NCBI GenBank assembly: GCA_008933995.1
Contig: WARS01000009.1
Location: 2,016,001-2,080,000 of the forward strand
DNA length: 64,000 bases
Source: Datnioides undecimradiatus
Lineage: Eukaryota > Chordata > Actinopteri > Lobotiformes > Datnioididae
Reading direction: 5' to 3'
How positions within the stretch are numbered: position 1 is the stretch's first letter; every line of letters begins with the position of its first letter. Positions 33,226 through 44,340 of the stretch are shown one piece after another. Position numbers and translations under genes: made by a program. Below the pieces are notes generated by a model. The model did not search any database. It worked only from the letters and a program-made list of their open reading frames with translations, and was not told the origin of the DNA.

Positions 33226-35125
33226 GTAAATGTTTTCGCAGGCATTAACGCGTCATCAAAGTGTCCGAAATCCTAGAGGGTCTGATCCTCCGGATCTCTG
33301 GAGGGCCCGCGGACACACAGTCTACAATTATCTCTCTGTTATGTCAAGTGCGCTTGAGCCAAAAATTGCTCGCCTTGGATTGTTCAGAGCTATCGGGTTC
33401 CCATGTGAAAACACAAGGACTATGACATCACTGCGTCACTTAGCTAGCTAGCTACCTCACACACACACTAACACGCACGCACGCGCACACACTAATCCCT
33501 GGTCTTAAGCGTGTGAGGCCTACACAGACCGTTTGTCTGCCGGTCTCTCCGCTGACTTCCATTACTGCACTAACTGGGGGGTGTTTGGGAAACGCAGCGC
33601 CCTTGAAACGTGTCACCGTGATGGCGCCAGAACAATCAAAATGTATCAGGAGAAAATGGTTTTTCACGAGAGAAAGAGTTTGGTGTTTTTTAATGAAGGC
33701 AGGGGCCGCCCGACGCAGCTTTTGTTTCGAGACGGGGTTTCGCAAAAGCGACGCGACCTCCGTACAACTCCGCTCTCTCCTGCGACGCGGCACGCTTTAA
33801 TGCCTCAATGGGAAATTACACTCTATAGAAGATTTGACCCGAACTGCAAAAGTGTTAACGTATGTTAAATATCGATAAAGTAAAGAATTTTAGGTTTATC
33901 CACTGGACAGTAAATGAACGGATAAACAGTTTTTGTGTAATAAAAAAAAAATATTATTACTTTTAAAACATTTTCCCACAACCGGTAAGAGTAAGAGTAA
34001 TGTTTTTTTAGATTTCTTGCTACAGGAGGACGCTGTTAAAACCATCCAACCATCATCCAATCATCATTTAAAGCCCAGTGGAGTCTGGCTGTTAAAGCCA
34101 GTTCACAAAGTGTAAAGCAGAGGCCCTCTTGTAGTGAGAGAAGCCCCGGTTATAGAGAGGAAATGTCAATAAGCTGCTGATCGTGTGTTTGTGGGGAGTA
34201 AAATCGCTTTTATAATGTTTTTTAAATCTGACTTTCGCCTGGATGTTCGTAATATTAAAGCGTTTATCCAAGTTTGGTAAAGAAACATTGACCTTGAGCT
34301 AGTGTGAGCCAAAAACTGGAATAGAAAGAGAGCAGAGGACAAGATATCTGAAACACGACTAAAGGAACTGAACGTGAACGTGATATTTCTTTATCTGATA
34401 AAAAGGAAAACACATTAAATAAGACGGGAACGTTTAAGCAAAGCATCCAAAACCATTCAACTTTAACGGCACCCGGAATGAATAAAAACAAAGCCGGCGT
34501 TCACTGAAATATAATTGGGATGTTGTGTATCTCAAATCAGCACTCCCTGCTCAGGTGTAGGTCTCGCCTATCGGCCTGCTGTTACAAGTGTCAGCTGCGT
34601 TCGTGAGTTTCCATACTACTGATGCAATTAGCGGGGCTGCCACTTAGGAAAACAGGGTGAAACAGGAAAGAGTTTGGAAAGGTGAGAATGAGACGGAGAG
34701 AGAGGCAAAGTCATCATTTCGGTGGGGGGGGGGTTTATGTCTCTAAGTGGAAGACGATGGCAGTGGACACGGTTGTTTAGGCTTCATTATGATATTAATA
34801 TGTGTGAGGTTTAACAGCAAATAGAGTGAATCTGCCTCTTTGTTTCACAGAAAATAAAAGTATGGACCGCGCACACTCGCATATTTTTTATTTTTCCAGA
34901 CATCCCAGCCACAGTGGTCCATTTCCAGCAGCGTCGTATGTTTGAATAACACTGATGTGACCCCGTGTAAAACTAAAAGAGGAAGCTAAGCCAGTGTTGT
35001 ATCAAACCATAACTCTCACTCTTACAGAGGCCGTTATTCATCCGCTCTCCGACACCGACAGTTCTCCTGCTCTTTAACTGCCACCATCGACCGCAGCGTA
35101 ATAACGCGCGCTTTCATAAAAAAAG

Positions 35126-35147
35126 ACACACACACACACACACACAC
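35126..35147. repeat. (AC)11 microsatellite
   Basis: 22 bp of uninterrupted AC. Confidence 0.96.
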
Positions 35148-35300
35148 TAATAAATTACTAAGCAAATGCAAATATGGCATCAAACGATACAGCACGAGCT
35201 CAGCGCACTGTCAGTGGAGATTTGTCCCGGCTTTGCTGCAGGGAACAGACTGCTCGCTCGCTGTCAGTCTCGTGGAAAGATACGCCAGCGTGAAAGGCCT

Positions 35301-35320
35301 AAAAAAAAAAAAAAAAAAAA
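35301..35320. repeat. A20 homopolymer
   Basis: Twenty A residues. The preceding 150 bp have no recognisable SINE or processed-gene body, so a retroposon tail is possible but unsupported. Confidence 0.95.
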
Positions 35321-35958
35321 TACTTAACGTGCAAATGTGATGATGGGACTCAACCCAGATGTATGTCAAGCTTGGTCAAGTTTACCATTATGTGTTTTTC
35401 CCTGCCGGATAGGACGTTCGCATGTCTGATTTCATGAGCTGCTTGAGGAGAAGAGTCACTGTGACCGATCGAGATCCAGGAAACCAGGAAAGTCTGCCCA
35501 CTCTGGTTTCATAATGTGTGCAAATCGTCACGTAATCCGTCTCTTTAAGTGAACTCGTGTTGATTTAAATAATAAAATTCAAAATTTTTTGCTGAAATAA
35601 GAGAAAAAAACTCTTTTTTTTTTACAAGAGAAGAGACTTGATATGAAGATACGGCAGGTCTGAGTGCCAGATGAGGGATGTGAAGAAAGAACTTCAGCAT
35701 CTCTGACTAATTATGGGGACGGCATTAAATTAGAAAGGAAAACGCTTTAAACTGAACTAATTTAGAGTAGCAGACGCTTAAAGTAGTCCGAGTTGAGTTG
35801 AGAGGGACTTTAAATAAGCCAGGCAGGTTAAGTGAATGTCGGGCATGGTCCACACTCGCAGTGGAGCTTCGGTCGTGGGCGCTGGGTTGGCCGCAGCTCT
35901 TTCTCACCTCGTGGCTCAACAACTTGAAACTCTGAATGTGATCTTAGACTGGCTTATA

Positions 35959-35960
<2 letters not shown>

Positions 35961-35992
<32 letters not shown>
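35961..35992. repeat. (CA)16 microsatellite
   Basis: 32 bp of uninterrupted CA. Confidence 0.98.
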
Positions 35993-35997
<5 letters not shown>

Positions 35998-36213
35998 ACG
36001 CTCCTCGTCTTTGTATGGGCTTTGATAAAAAGCGCTCGGATGTGGGCAAAGGGAGTAGCGGAGTGTGTCAGCTCCTGGAGTGGGCTTACTGTTCTGGGAG
36101 ATGCACTGGGCCATTACACATGACCTCTGACCCCAGAAGGCACCCTGAGGTGAAATGACGCGGGCCTGGTTTTACTCAGCTGGAACAAGGTAGTGGAGGG
36201 AGGCGCGGGGGTG

Positions 36214-36215
<2 letters not shown>

Positions 36216-36254
<39 letters not shown>
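36216..36254. repeat. (TG)n microsatellite
   Basis: 39 bp of uninterrupted TG, ending about 20 bp before an octamer motif. Confidence 0.98.
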
Positions 36255-36255
<1 letters not shown>

Positions 36256-36264
36256 GTCAGTCGC

Positions 36265-36515
36265 TGTGCATATGCATTTGCATTTATGTGTGTTCGATGT
36301 GTGATTTTCGTTCACGCATCCCACCCTTCATAAAACAGACGCACTACCAGCCCGGGCCCAGGCGCACTGGGGGCTGCGGGGCCTGTCCCGTGGCTATGCA
36401 AATGTGACGGGGGTAGGGGGTGTAAAATATGAATTTTAATCACAGCCACCTCCTTCCAATTACCAGCCAGTGACCCTGACAGCGATCTGAGTGCAACTGG
36501 GATGTTGGAACGACA
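36265..36515. promoter_or_regulatory. candidate enhancer / CNE 16 with two octamers
   Basis: ATTTGCAT (36276-36283) and ATGCAAAT (36396-36403) are opposite-facing perfect POU octamers 120 bp apart. The second half adds AAAATATGAATTTTAATCAC, CCTTCCAATTACCAGCC and GACAGCGATCTGAG. Confidence 0.45.
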
Positions 36516-37716
36516 ATGCACGCGTAAGAAAAAAGCATGCAGGCTTGAAACAATGCAACAGAATACAAACACCTAATCGGGTTTGCTGGATGTTTCTGCG
36601 CAGAGTGACTTGATTTATACATTTTGGCATACTAACCTTAGAAATTAACTAAATTAAGCTACTTCAAATGTCCATTTTGATGGTTTCTGGAGGAGGTTCC
36701 TGAGGATAAGTTGAAACACGTAAAAGATATTTGCAATATTTCGATCAGGCCGTAGTAAAACAGAGTTTAATTGAACTGAGGTTAATCGTCACCAGCAGCA
36801 TTGGCTTTTGCTGCTTTTGCCGTTTCTTGGAATGAAAGACGACTATCAGATTCAATCAGAGCCACAGTTCAGCTACAAAAGAGAAGAGCCCTCTCCGCAC
36901 GGCTGCAGAGTTGATGCCAAAATGCACTGCAGCCGCAGCGCGGGCGAGGGTTTTTTACTGAATGACCTCTTCTTTTTATTGACTGAGAGAATTCGTGTTT
37001 ATTGTTCCTTCTGCCGACATAAAATCTGAATGAAACAAGTTCACTCCCGCTCTCTGGAAGCCGTTAAAGTGGAAAAAAAGGGCTTTTGTTGCCCAGGATT
37101 GGGCCGCAAAGGTAAGCCCTCTTTCCAGGTTTTGTACTAGCTTTCAACAACTTTTGCAATCAAATGCTTTGAGTTATAAATGTTTAAGGTGCACCAGAGA
37201 GGTTTTACTGAATCTGCACGTCAGCACCAGACCTTGCCTTGGATGTCCCGCTTGTTATCGGACATGCTTGGTATTTTTTGGGTGATGAGACACAGTGTGC
37301 GCTCTCTGGCGAAACCACTGGAAAGAGGAAGTGGGATTAAAATGAAAGTCAACGCAAAAGTGTCTTAGGCGCCATTAAAAGTCAGCACAGACAAACACAA
37401 CACAACACAACAAAGCGACCACATCACTCCTGGTGTGCTTCTGACACCGCAGACTAATAATAATCCCCAGATTAAGACGATGAGGATGCGCTCTCACTGC
37501 ATGTAAACACACCCGCCCACCCGACTCTTAATATTAGGGATGCTTAATTAGCGAGGACGGCCTCCATCCTCTGGGCCCACATGCCAGTCACCCACGGTTG
37601 TGACGAGTCCGTCCGCATTAGCGCGACCCTCCTCCCCCCCTCCTCGCTCCTCACTGTCCACTCCACTGCTCAACACACGACCACTCAAGCATGGACACCC
37701 TGCTAATTATGACTTA

Positions 37717-37755
<39 letters not shown>

Positions 37756-37824
37756 TCTTTGTCTGTGTGTGTACCAATCAAATGGGGTACAGGACCTGAT
37801 GGTTGACACTAAGGGAGGAGGAAA
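36516..37824. other. non-coding, plain
   Basis: A CACAA repeat lies near 37395-37412 and a TG tract is listed. GCTTAATTAGCGAGG near 37540 is a lone homeodomain-type word. No element is recognised. Confidence 0.4.
37718..37753. repeat. (TG)18 microsatellite
   Basis: 36 bp of uninterrupted TG. Confidence 0.98.
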
Positions 37825-37960
37825 AACTCTGCCATGTGCAAATGTTCTCAATTCATTACCGTGTGTCGGGCCTGTTCTTGGCAGCAATTAGGGACAAAGG
37901 ATTATAAAGTGACGTCTGCGTTGCTTAATTAACTAGTTATTTCTCTGTATTCAGAGTTAC
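37825..37960. promoter_or_regulatory. candidate enhancer / CNE 17
   Basis: Contains TCTCAATTCATTACCG, GGCAGCAATTAGGGACAAAG, ATTATAAAGTGACG and GCTTAATTAACTAG: three homeodomain-type words plus a SOX-type ACAAAG in repeat-free sequence. Confidence 0.45.
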
Positions 37961-39184
37961 ATTGAAATATAGGAGCTCTTTTGTCTTTTGGGACATCCAT
38001 TTAAATGTATTTGGTTTAATACCTTATTTACTATTTGTTATATGTAGAATATTGTTGGGAAGGAATAGTTTCATTTGATCGTGTCTGATTGAGTTATTTT
38101 ATGTTTTATTTTATGTATTAACTTGGTAAACAAACTGACCTGGTGGTGACTTTTGGGGACACTCAGTAATTTTATTTAAACCAAGTAAAGTTTTGCAAAT
38201 TACAACATCACTTTAAATTTTGAATCGACTTATTTATTTATTTATTTTTAATCTCGGGGCCTAAATGGTGCGTTTCGAAAGTCAAGACTCAAGAATTAAA
38301 ACAATGCTCGATTAGTGAAAACAACTGATTTCTGTGATTCCCAACATACTAAAACTGCAGCAGCTTCAAAAAAAAAGAAAAAAAGAAAACATATACAGTG
38401 TTGGAATAATTTTGTTTTCAGACACATTCCTCTTTTTATTCCTATGCATGCACATCAATAATCACGTTTGACCAGGTGCAGTGATGGGTTTTGAGGAGAT
38501 ATCCACTTTATCTATCAAGAATAAATCACATTGTCACAATCGTTTCATGAGAAGAGTAAAAAAAATATCTTATTCCAACTTTATTTGGCAACAGTGTACA
38601 CTTAGTGAGGGGAAATAGGCCTTTTAATGCTTAATAATTTATATTTACTAATTAATAATTGCTAATTGCACCATTTTACAAAATCATATTCATCAGCAGA
38701 GGAAGTATTGACTCTAAAAATACTTTAAAACTACTTCCAAGAGATTTAATGAAGCTGAAAAGTTCAACTTTCATTGATCGCTCACACACACGTCCTCATC
38801 TACGCGCTCATCATATCACTGCTGAGAGCTGTATATAGGAGACACGTTGCAGAATAGGTGTTGACATTCATATGTAAATACGAAGCAGGGCGAGCTCGCG
38901 TCCGCAGGCGCCAGCACGCTCCTTTGTTCGTCTCCACTCAGATACACTCACACAGAAACAATGAGAGGGAGACGGGGGAGTGCAGAAGGGGAGTGGGGGG
39001 GGGGGAAAGTGTGGACTAATGCCAAGACACCCCCTCCTGCCACGGGGGGGGGGGGAGTCACACCAGGAGGGTCAGAAGACAGTGGAAAGGGTGAAAGGTC
39101 AGCAGCCAGAGAGTGTGTTTGTGTGTACACGGTCCTAACTATTGTTTCCCACTGATGTGTGTGCGTGTGCGTGTGTGCGTCTTA
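37961..39184. other. AT-rich non-coding with G runs
   Basis: A TTTA run (38229-38249), A-rich 38368-38388, and G11 (38995-39005) and G12 (39044-39055) runs. A TAAT cluster at 38622-38670 is listed separately. Confidence 0.45.
38622..38670. promoter_or_regulatory. homeodomain-site cluster
   Basis: CTTTTAATGCTTAATAATTT, TACTAATTAATAATTG and GCTAATTGCACC give about seven TAAT/ATTA cores in 50 bp. AT-rich surroundings weaken the inference. Confidence 0.3.
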
Positions 39185-39300
39185 TTTCCCAGTGCCTACA
39201 TCACTCAGTGAGAGATCCCATTATTGCGCCATTAACCAAAATGCCAATAAAATTAGCAACAATGAAAACTAAATTAAATAGTTATGCCCCGACTTAACTC
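39185..39300. promoter_or_regulatory. candidate enhancer / CNE 18
   Basis: Contains TCCCATTATTGCGCC, CATTAACCAAAATGCC and AATAAAATTAGCAAC, immediately beyond a TG/CG-alternating stretch. Confidence 0.4.
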
Positions 39301-39766
39301 TTAAATTTGTATACGGGGGGAATTGTGCGTCTGGGGGGAGGCGCGGAGACGATTACAGATCTGAAGCTAAATGCAACGTACGAAATAGCTTTTCTGTCTG
39401 ATCCAATCGATGTAGAGGCGGGTTTAAGTGAGCAGGAATTTTCTCACATGGTGTAAACGACCACGTTACTGCGCGATTATGAAAGTCATTAGGAGAGGCT
39501 CTAAACATCTCTGAGCAATTTAGAAAATACTCAAGGACACATGAGGTAATCGCTTCAGGGTGCCAACAGGCTTCAACATGACAGTCGCGATTAAAAAGAT
39601 TTCCACACACCCCGCGTTCATGCGCGCACACTGAAAATACACACTTCCTGCACACGTCCACGTATAGAGCCGTGCAAATAAACACACATGTGCATGTGAC
39701 ACTTATATACACACACGACTTCTGACTTCTCTCACGTCGCAGATTTGATCTGGCCTCCCCTCTTTT

Positions 39767-39767
<1 letters not shown>

Positions 39768-39800
<33 letters not shown>
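39768..39800. repeat. (CA)n microsatellite
   Basis: 33 bp of uninterrupted CA. Confidence 0.98.
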
Positions 39801-39804
<4 letters not shown>

Positions 39805-39827
39805 CGACTCCTCACACACCCACACAG

Positions 39828-40260
39828 CCATTATAACCAGCATAAACAAGAATGACAAGTTGAGATTAATGAAGGGCCCAGCAGTGACAGACCAATTTAA
39901 TTGTCAACCATGATGGCTGCTGAACTCCACCAGTGTATTTATACAAGGTTACCGTAGTGCCTTAAAATGTTGCTAATTGATCATGACCAATAAGTAATTA
40001 GAAAAACTGATAGCGTGTCCTTCCTCCGCACGTGTCAAAGGCACACACCGTCACAGGGGCGCTGAGGAGGGGCGAGCGAGCCTGAGAATAATGAGTGAGA
40101 AGAGAGAGATTTGAGATAACGTGTGACATCTTATTGCTTGAGTCACGTCGGTGGAGAGGTTTTGCACTGTAGATAACTCCGCGGTGGCTAATTTGCTCCA
40201 TTTTGTTTATTATGTCTTCAGTCAGTTTGAGTCTCGTCTCAGTGGCCGACAAGTGATGTG
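39828..40260. promoter_or_regulatory. candidate enhancer / CNE 19
   Basis: The first part (39828-40005) has GCCATTATAACCAGC, TTGAGATTAATGAAGGGCC, CAATTTAATTGTC, GTTGCTAATTGATCATG and AGTAATTAG. The second part (40100-40260) has TGGCTAATTTGCTCC and TTGTTTATTATGTC. They may be two elements, split by a CpG-richer stretch around 40030. Confidence 0.45.
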
Positions 40261-40290
40261 ATTTCCTGGAGTTACATTTTATATTAGTGT

Positions 40291-40320
40291 TAGTTTATCC
40301 ATGCAGTTTATCCATGCAGT
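40291..40320. repeat. 13-bp tandem duplication
   Basis: TTTATCCATGCAG occurs twice in direct, abutting tandem, a recent-looking slippage or duplication. Confidence 0.9.
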
Positions 40321-42045
40321 TAAATACTTTGTTATTGTCCAAACGGTAAGAACAAACCGATTAAGAGTGTTAGCTGAAGACGTGCAGCCAGCTATGTGCA
40401 CGGTGTTTAGTGCAAAGTGGGGCATAATTGTGAGCGAGCTGGTCACATTACTAACTGTATTAGTTTTAAACAGCTGTACAGTTCACCACGTGCATGTGTA
40501 GTATATCTAAGTTTAAAGCGGCAACGTGTAGCATTAGCTACATAGCTCGTTATGCTGCTGCAGAGCAAAACATTTTAAAGTTCAGTTCGGTTAACGGAAA
40601 CGCTGAACGTCCGCTCACGTTTTGCTTTTTTTGTTCTTGTCACAAACAGCGAAATCCGTAAAGTCCGAGGGCTGGGGTCACGGTTCGCGTACGAGTCCGC
40701 AGACACGAGGACGGACAAATGCAAGTGCAGCGGCTGAATTCAACGTGAGCTCGCCAGCAACAACCGTGGCGGATTAATGCAACTTTAAGTGAAACGCCAC
40801 AGGATTCCCACTTGAATTAAGTTCAGAAATAGCACTATGAAATATTACTTCATAAAATCAGATATTCTCAAATAAAAAAAAATCCACATTCAGTTTGCAA
40901 TAACAGAAAAATTAAGAAAGGCGTTTAAACAAAGAGAATAAGATGCCTTTAGAGAGCGTGAGGGCATCTTAAAAGCTGATGTACCTGGAATGAAATATTG
41001 AAAGTTATGAAGTATAAAGTCTTCTCTAAACTTACAGTTTCACACACTGGTGATAACAAACGTGTGTGTTTACCCTAGATATCAGACCTGCAGACCTCTG
41101 ATTGCCTTGCTGTCTTTTTTCTTAACACATCCCTCAAAGGCTCAGACGCCCCCTCAACTTCCTTGCTCCATCTACCGTCTTACCTCACTCGTTCTCCCAG
41201 CCAGCGCTGGTCCGATTCCAGTCCGGTTCCCGAGAGATTTTCACTGGGTTATTCTAACCACTGAGAGCTGACAGTGGCCTTGGCTCCCCGGCTTGACTTC
41301 ACGTCCTCCGCTGGCAGCCCAAGGCCTGGCTCACTGGGAAGGAATGTGTGAGAGAAAGACAGTGTAAATAAATACTGCAGGGTCGAACAGTGACACGGCA
41401 GCCAGAGGAGACCCCACTGTTTGAAAAGGGAATCGGGGGGGAAAAAAGGATCTTGGCGGGCCGAAAACTGCTTTAGCCACCTGTTTCTGGGCTAAATTAA
41501 TATCATGCATCATTAAATAAAAAATTAACACACACACAAAACACAAACAGTCACAGCTGCAGTCTGGTTGCATGGGATCAATGAATGTAAGATATGTACG
41601 CCAGCGCATGTGCACTTAGTTTCTCTCATTCCCGATGCATCTCGGGAGCTGCGAAGGCTTAACGAATCAGACAGACAACAGGTTAGAAAGCGACGACTTG
41701 GTTTGCAGCACGATCCGCAACAAAGCAACGAGCTGCTGCGTGAGTGTGACGGCTGGAAGGCGAGAGAGAGACGACACCAAAATGGCACGACACCTGTTTC
41801 CAAATCCTACGCTTTGTGATTTTACCCCCCCGTGTTTCTCATTTGGTACGAGCCCGCACGGCATAAACTAACACCGAAGAACATTTCTCTTTGTTGCTCG
41901 CTCTCTGTCTTGGTCACTAGCTCATGTTCACATTTCAATGCAATATATATGGCGGTGATAAAACAGTGCACACTTTATTGCCGGTGGGCCGCCGCGTCTT
42001 CGGGCAGGGTGTTGCCGCTCGGTAGCTTGTGAATGACCTAAATCA
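40321..42045. other. non-coding, plain
   Basis: Ordinary sequence with AGC-type words (GTAGCATTAGCTACATAGC) and an imperfect CA stretch near 41530. No gene or element is recognised. Confidence 0.4.
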
Positions 42046-42205
42046 TGATATGGATACTTGAACTGGACGTGACAGTTTGAATGCCAGCCCCATATGCCCA
42101 TATTAGGTCATGAATGATGCAGCAGTCATGTGCGTGGAGTCCAGTGGGATCCCATTCAAAAAGGACCCCTCTCTTTTGCGACTGTGTACAGTGTAAATGA
42201 CAACT
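42046..42205. promoter_or_regulatory. candidate enhancer / CNE 20
   Basis: Contains CCCATATGCCCATATTAGG, TCATGAATGATGCAGCAG, GGGATCCCATTCAAAAAGG and GTGTAAATGACAAC. Complex and repeat-free; support is modest. Confidence 0.3.
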
Positions 42206-42879
42206 TTTAGTGGAACTCGTAAGTCATACTCCGCATGGAGGGTGCCAAGCACAGCGCTCTGTTTGGGTTTTACACACATCGCCTGCTCAGTGAAGCTGCC
42301 GCCGAGTTTATATTAAGAAAAGAGAGAAGGTGTTACAACAGGGATGTGTGTAAGAGGAGATCACAACAGATGAGTTAAAAAAAACAAAAAACAACAAGGT
42401 ATTATTGTAGCTCCTTTTTGGGACATTAGAGGAGAAACTGGGTCAAATATGAGCGAACCAGACATTCAGTTGTTGAATTTAAGCGCGCACTCGCATCAAG
42501 TGTCCTTAGAGCTCTTGGAGCAGAAGCAAATAGCGTGATTTGAGCCAAATAACTGCACATACATAATGATGTACGGTTGTTCTCTTCCAAGTGAACTGTG
42601 TTGAAGCCCACATAAGGCTTTATGGCCGTGTGGATGAGGGTTTAACCATCTGACAGCCATCAGCCCCTCATGCTTGGACAGGCCAGCTACGGTCCGAAGA
42701 GATGCTCACATTTCTTTAGTCGGCTGGATGAGAGCATGTTTCTTTCTTGTTTGCATTTAGTTGTGCAATCATATCAAAGCGGTTTGCTCTCCAAGCGTGA
42801 ACGCTTAAATGACTTTTAACAAAACCTGTAACCGTGGAGTTCTGAGTTCGTTTCACTTGTTTGCAAGTCCCCAGGGTGT

Positions 42880-43060
42880 GAATGCTGATTAATTAAAGTG
42901 ACGACACATTCGGCTCTAAGCAGCTGATACACATCACCTAAATGTATCACTCTGTAAACATCTTTGCCAATATGAGTCACCCCTGCTGGCATTTAAACCT
43001 CTGTGACATTACTGATGCCCCAGCAGCAAATGCACAACGCTTACATTTGTATGCACTGCT
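42880..43060. promoter_or_regulatory. candidate enhancer / CNE 21 with forkhead and AP-1 sites
   Basis: GCTGATTAATTAAAGTG is followed by a forkhead core TGTAAACA (42953-42960), CTTTGCCAATA, and a perfect AP-1 site TGAGTCA (42973-42979) 12 bases after the forkhead core. Confidence 0.45.
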
Positions 43061-43799
43061 AAAAACATGTCCTCAAGAAGTGCCCGTGACCCTCCCCATT
43101 TTCCCAAGTTGTCTTGGGGCCTGCTGTTAGCGTAAAGGCTAATGATAGCTAGGGGGCTGGGTGTGGGTACGCCTGTTGGTAGGGGTGCGTCTGGAGGGGT
43201 AAAAAGGTGTTCACCCTATCACTTGCTGAGTTGATACGAACCTCTGCAGACACCTAGGGCTGAGGAGGGAGGGTGTGACCTCACCCCTGACATAGGAGTC
43301 GGCACCTGTCATGCACATTAACACTCGCGCATGCAAACACACAAAGACATGCATGTATAAATGAGTACGGTACAAAGGCACCATCTGAAACGCTTTCATC
43401 TGCACACTCGCACAAAAAACACGTGCATACACAGGCGCATCCGCCCCAGCGACGTCTGCCACCTCCAGCTCTCCTGTTGGCAGCCGGCTGGCGAGCACAG
43501 TGGGCAGTGTCAGATAAGAAGGTATACAGAGGCTACGTTTCAAGATAAGGTGTGTAACAGCAGAGGAAATCAGTGAGCTGATTGAAGTCTCGTCAAGTAA
43601 ATAAAACATAGGGACATGCATTATGAGAGACCCAGGTAATTAGTGCGTGTCTTAGGTTTAAGTAGAGGAATGTGCAGTAACAAGAGATGCGAAGGATTAA
43701 CGCACACTGCAGAAAAGTGTAAGTAATGGACAGGGGCGCACGATTGGAAAATGACAAAAAGGATAAATTAGGAATCAATCAAACCCAAAGTAAACACTT

Positions 43800-43965
43800 T
43801 GGAAATACATTCTGCAGCCATTCATTATGACAAAAGACATTGGTATGAGCTTAAGCTTTGCATAACGCAACATGCCTTTAACAGCAAAAACTGTCGCTGC
43901 CCGGTTGCACAGAATGACATCTTTAATGACATAGCAACGTTGTGCGCCGAGGACAACTCTTCATA
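43800..43965. promoter_or_regulatory. candidate enhancer / CNE 22
   Basis: Contains GCAGCCATTCATTATGAC, TTTGCATAACGCAACATGCC and CATCTTTAATGACATAGC. Repeat-free; the words are homeodomain and C/EBP-like. Confidence 0.35.
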
Positions 43966-44149
43966 TTTTTCTTTTTAAACGGTCTGTTTCACGTTGTCGG
44001 TCGCTGCTATTAGCGTTTCCTTTCTGCGTTGCCAATAAAAATCGGTTGTATCACCGACCCCATGCAGCCCGAGCAAAAGGAACAGAGACTGAGAGGTGAA
44101 AAAGTGAAAAAGATAGATGAGCCAAAACCAATTCAGGCTCTGTAGCTCT

Positions 44150-44340
44150 CCTGATGATCCAAAATAAGCACTTGACCAAAGCTAACATCATAGACTGGAG
44201 CTATATTTATGGTGCAGATAAAATATTTATATAGTGAGTCATAAAGTCTGGTCCTGGAAAACAGCTGCAGGGGTATTAGACACTGCAAGATTTTTGGCAA
44301 TTAAAATACTTCATTTCTCTAGCAGGATATGCTATTACAC
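44150..44340. promoter_or_regulatory. candidate enhancer / CNE 23
   Basis: MEF2-like CTATATTTATGG, GATAAAATATTTATATAG, GGCAATTAAAATACTTC and CTGATGATCCAAAATAAGC lie within 190 bp. Confidence 0.35.

Larger units (their letters stand above)
33226..36214. other. non-coding, plain
   Basis: Includes a TAGC run (about 33439-33455) beside CA/CG-alternating sequence and a G9 run near 34725. CA and A20 tracts are listed separately. No element is recognised. Confidence 0.45.

Noticed and set aside
35126-35320. A20 run as a retroposon tail
   Set aside because: No SINE body, target duplication or processed-gene sequence was found upstream.
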